Below, piece by piece: positions 63,913 through 64,000 of a stretch of 64,000 nucleotides of DNA. The DNA is from Pedobacter suwonensis (lineage in GTDB: Bacteria > Bacteroidota > Bacteroidia > Sphingobacteriales > Sphingobacteriaceae): assembly GCF_900111825.1 (NCBI RefSeq), contig NZ_FOJM01000019.1, forward strand, positions 62,001 through 126,000, read 5' to 3'. Both the position numbers and the translations under genes were made by a program. The notes beneath the pieces are model-generated. The model saw only the letters and a program-made list of their open reading frames with translations, searched no databases and was not told the DNA's origin. Positions within the stretch are counted from its first letter, which is position 1. Every line of letters begins with the position of its first letter.

Positions 63913-64000
63913 TTAACCTTCTGAATTGATTTTATTGATTATTTCTAAGAAGTGCTGAAAATCTCTAATCCAATCTTTTTTATGAGGGGAATCAGCTAAT
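63913..64000 (-). CDS. 3' end of a gene cut by window edge
   Basis: An open frame enters from the right edge and reads ...DSPHKKDWIRDFQHFLEIIN KINSEG before TAA at 63913-63915, two bases before the DGQHR gene start. Likely the preceding gene of the same operon. Identity cannot be told from 28 residues. Confidence 0.45.
   Translation of the reverse strand, partial: LADSPHKKDWIRDFQHFLEIINKINSEG

Overview
The window looks like a member of the Bacteroidota, most likely Sphingobacteriaceae (Pedobacter, Mucilaginibacter or Sphingobacterium type). The DNA is AT-rich, the conjugation genes are of the CTnDOT/Bacteroidetes tra type (TraE, F, G, I, J, K, M), and RteC, DUF932, Hc1-like and Bacteroidetes-style Crp/Fnr genes are present. 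Placement is from gene content only.

Positions 1 to about 43,600 form one integrative conjugative element (ICE). From left to right: the edge of a probable ABC-3C-type defence operon (1-1258); small accessory ICE genes and a DUF932 gene (1549-3546); a two-gene cargo operon coding a GHKL ATPase fused to a PD-(D/E)xK domain plus a HEPN/TOPRIM protein (4047-7385); a histone-like gene and the tra operon on the minus strand (7450-18334); RteC, a membrane LuxR-type regulator, a GNAT enzyme and an XRE regulator (18456-21656); and then an ECF-like sigma factor directly followed by a truncated, nuclease-dead Cas12f/TnpB-like protein and five tandem copies of a structured noncoding unit (21870-24760). 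Next come small hypothetical genes and a broken Crp/Fnr gene, then three mutagenesis/DNA-damage units (dinB-dnaE, umuD-umuC, SRAP) that share a TGCTAA-N5-TTAGCA dyad, then a HEPN protein. The right end holds the coupling protein, relaxase, relaxosome protein and candidate oriT (35290-39084), an AlbA/Schlafen-type protein carrying an RRM domain, two excisionase-like HTH genes and a large serine recombinase whose reading frame runs through a tRNA-Arg gene, the likely attachment site.

Beyond 43.7 kb the sequence looks chromosomal or like a second island: a decayed antitoxin/PIN pair, a GG-leader peptide, a second umuD-umuC-SRAP operon with the same dyad, an XRE regulator, remnants, an IS110 element with a candidate bridge-RNA region, a PD-(D/E)xK protein and a DNA phosphorothioation island. 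That island consists of dndCDE on the plus strand facing a minus-strand operon of a DGQHR (DndB-like) protein, a PLD-helicase, a zinc-hook Rad50-like ATPase and small proteins, probably the sulfur-dependent restriction arm.

The most notable system is the sigma factor/dead Cas12f/guide-RNA locus. Its layout fits RNA-guided recruitment of RNA polymerase: the effector has lost both visible RuvC acidic positions and the C-terminal zinc/RuvC-III part, it is co-transcribed with a sigma factor, and it is followed by repeated structured RNA units with variable 3' ends. Similar Cas12f-sigma pairs in Bacteroidota have, to my knowledge, recently been reported as RNA-guided transcription systems. The five-unit guide array with relics of the effector gene between units is the less familiar part.
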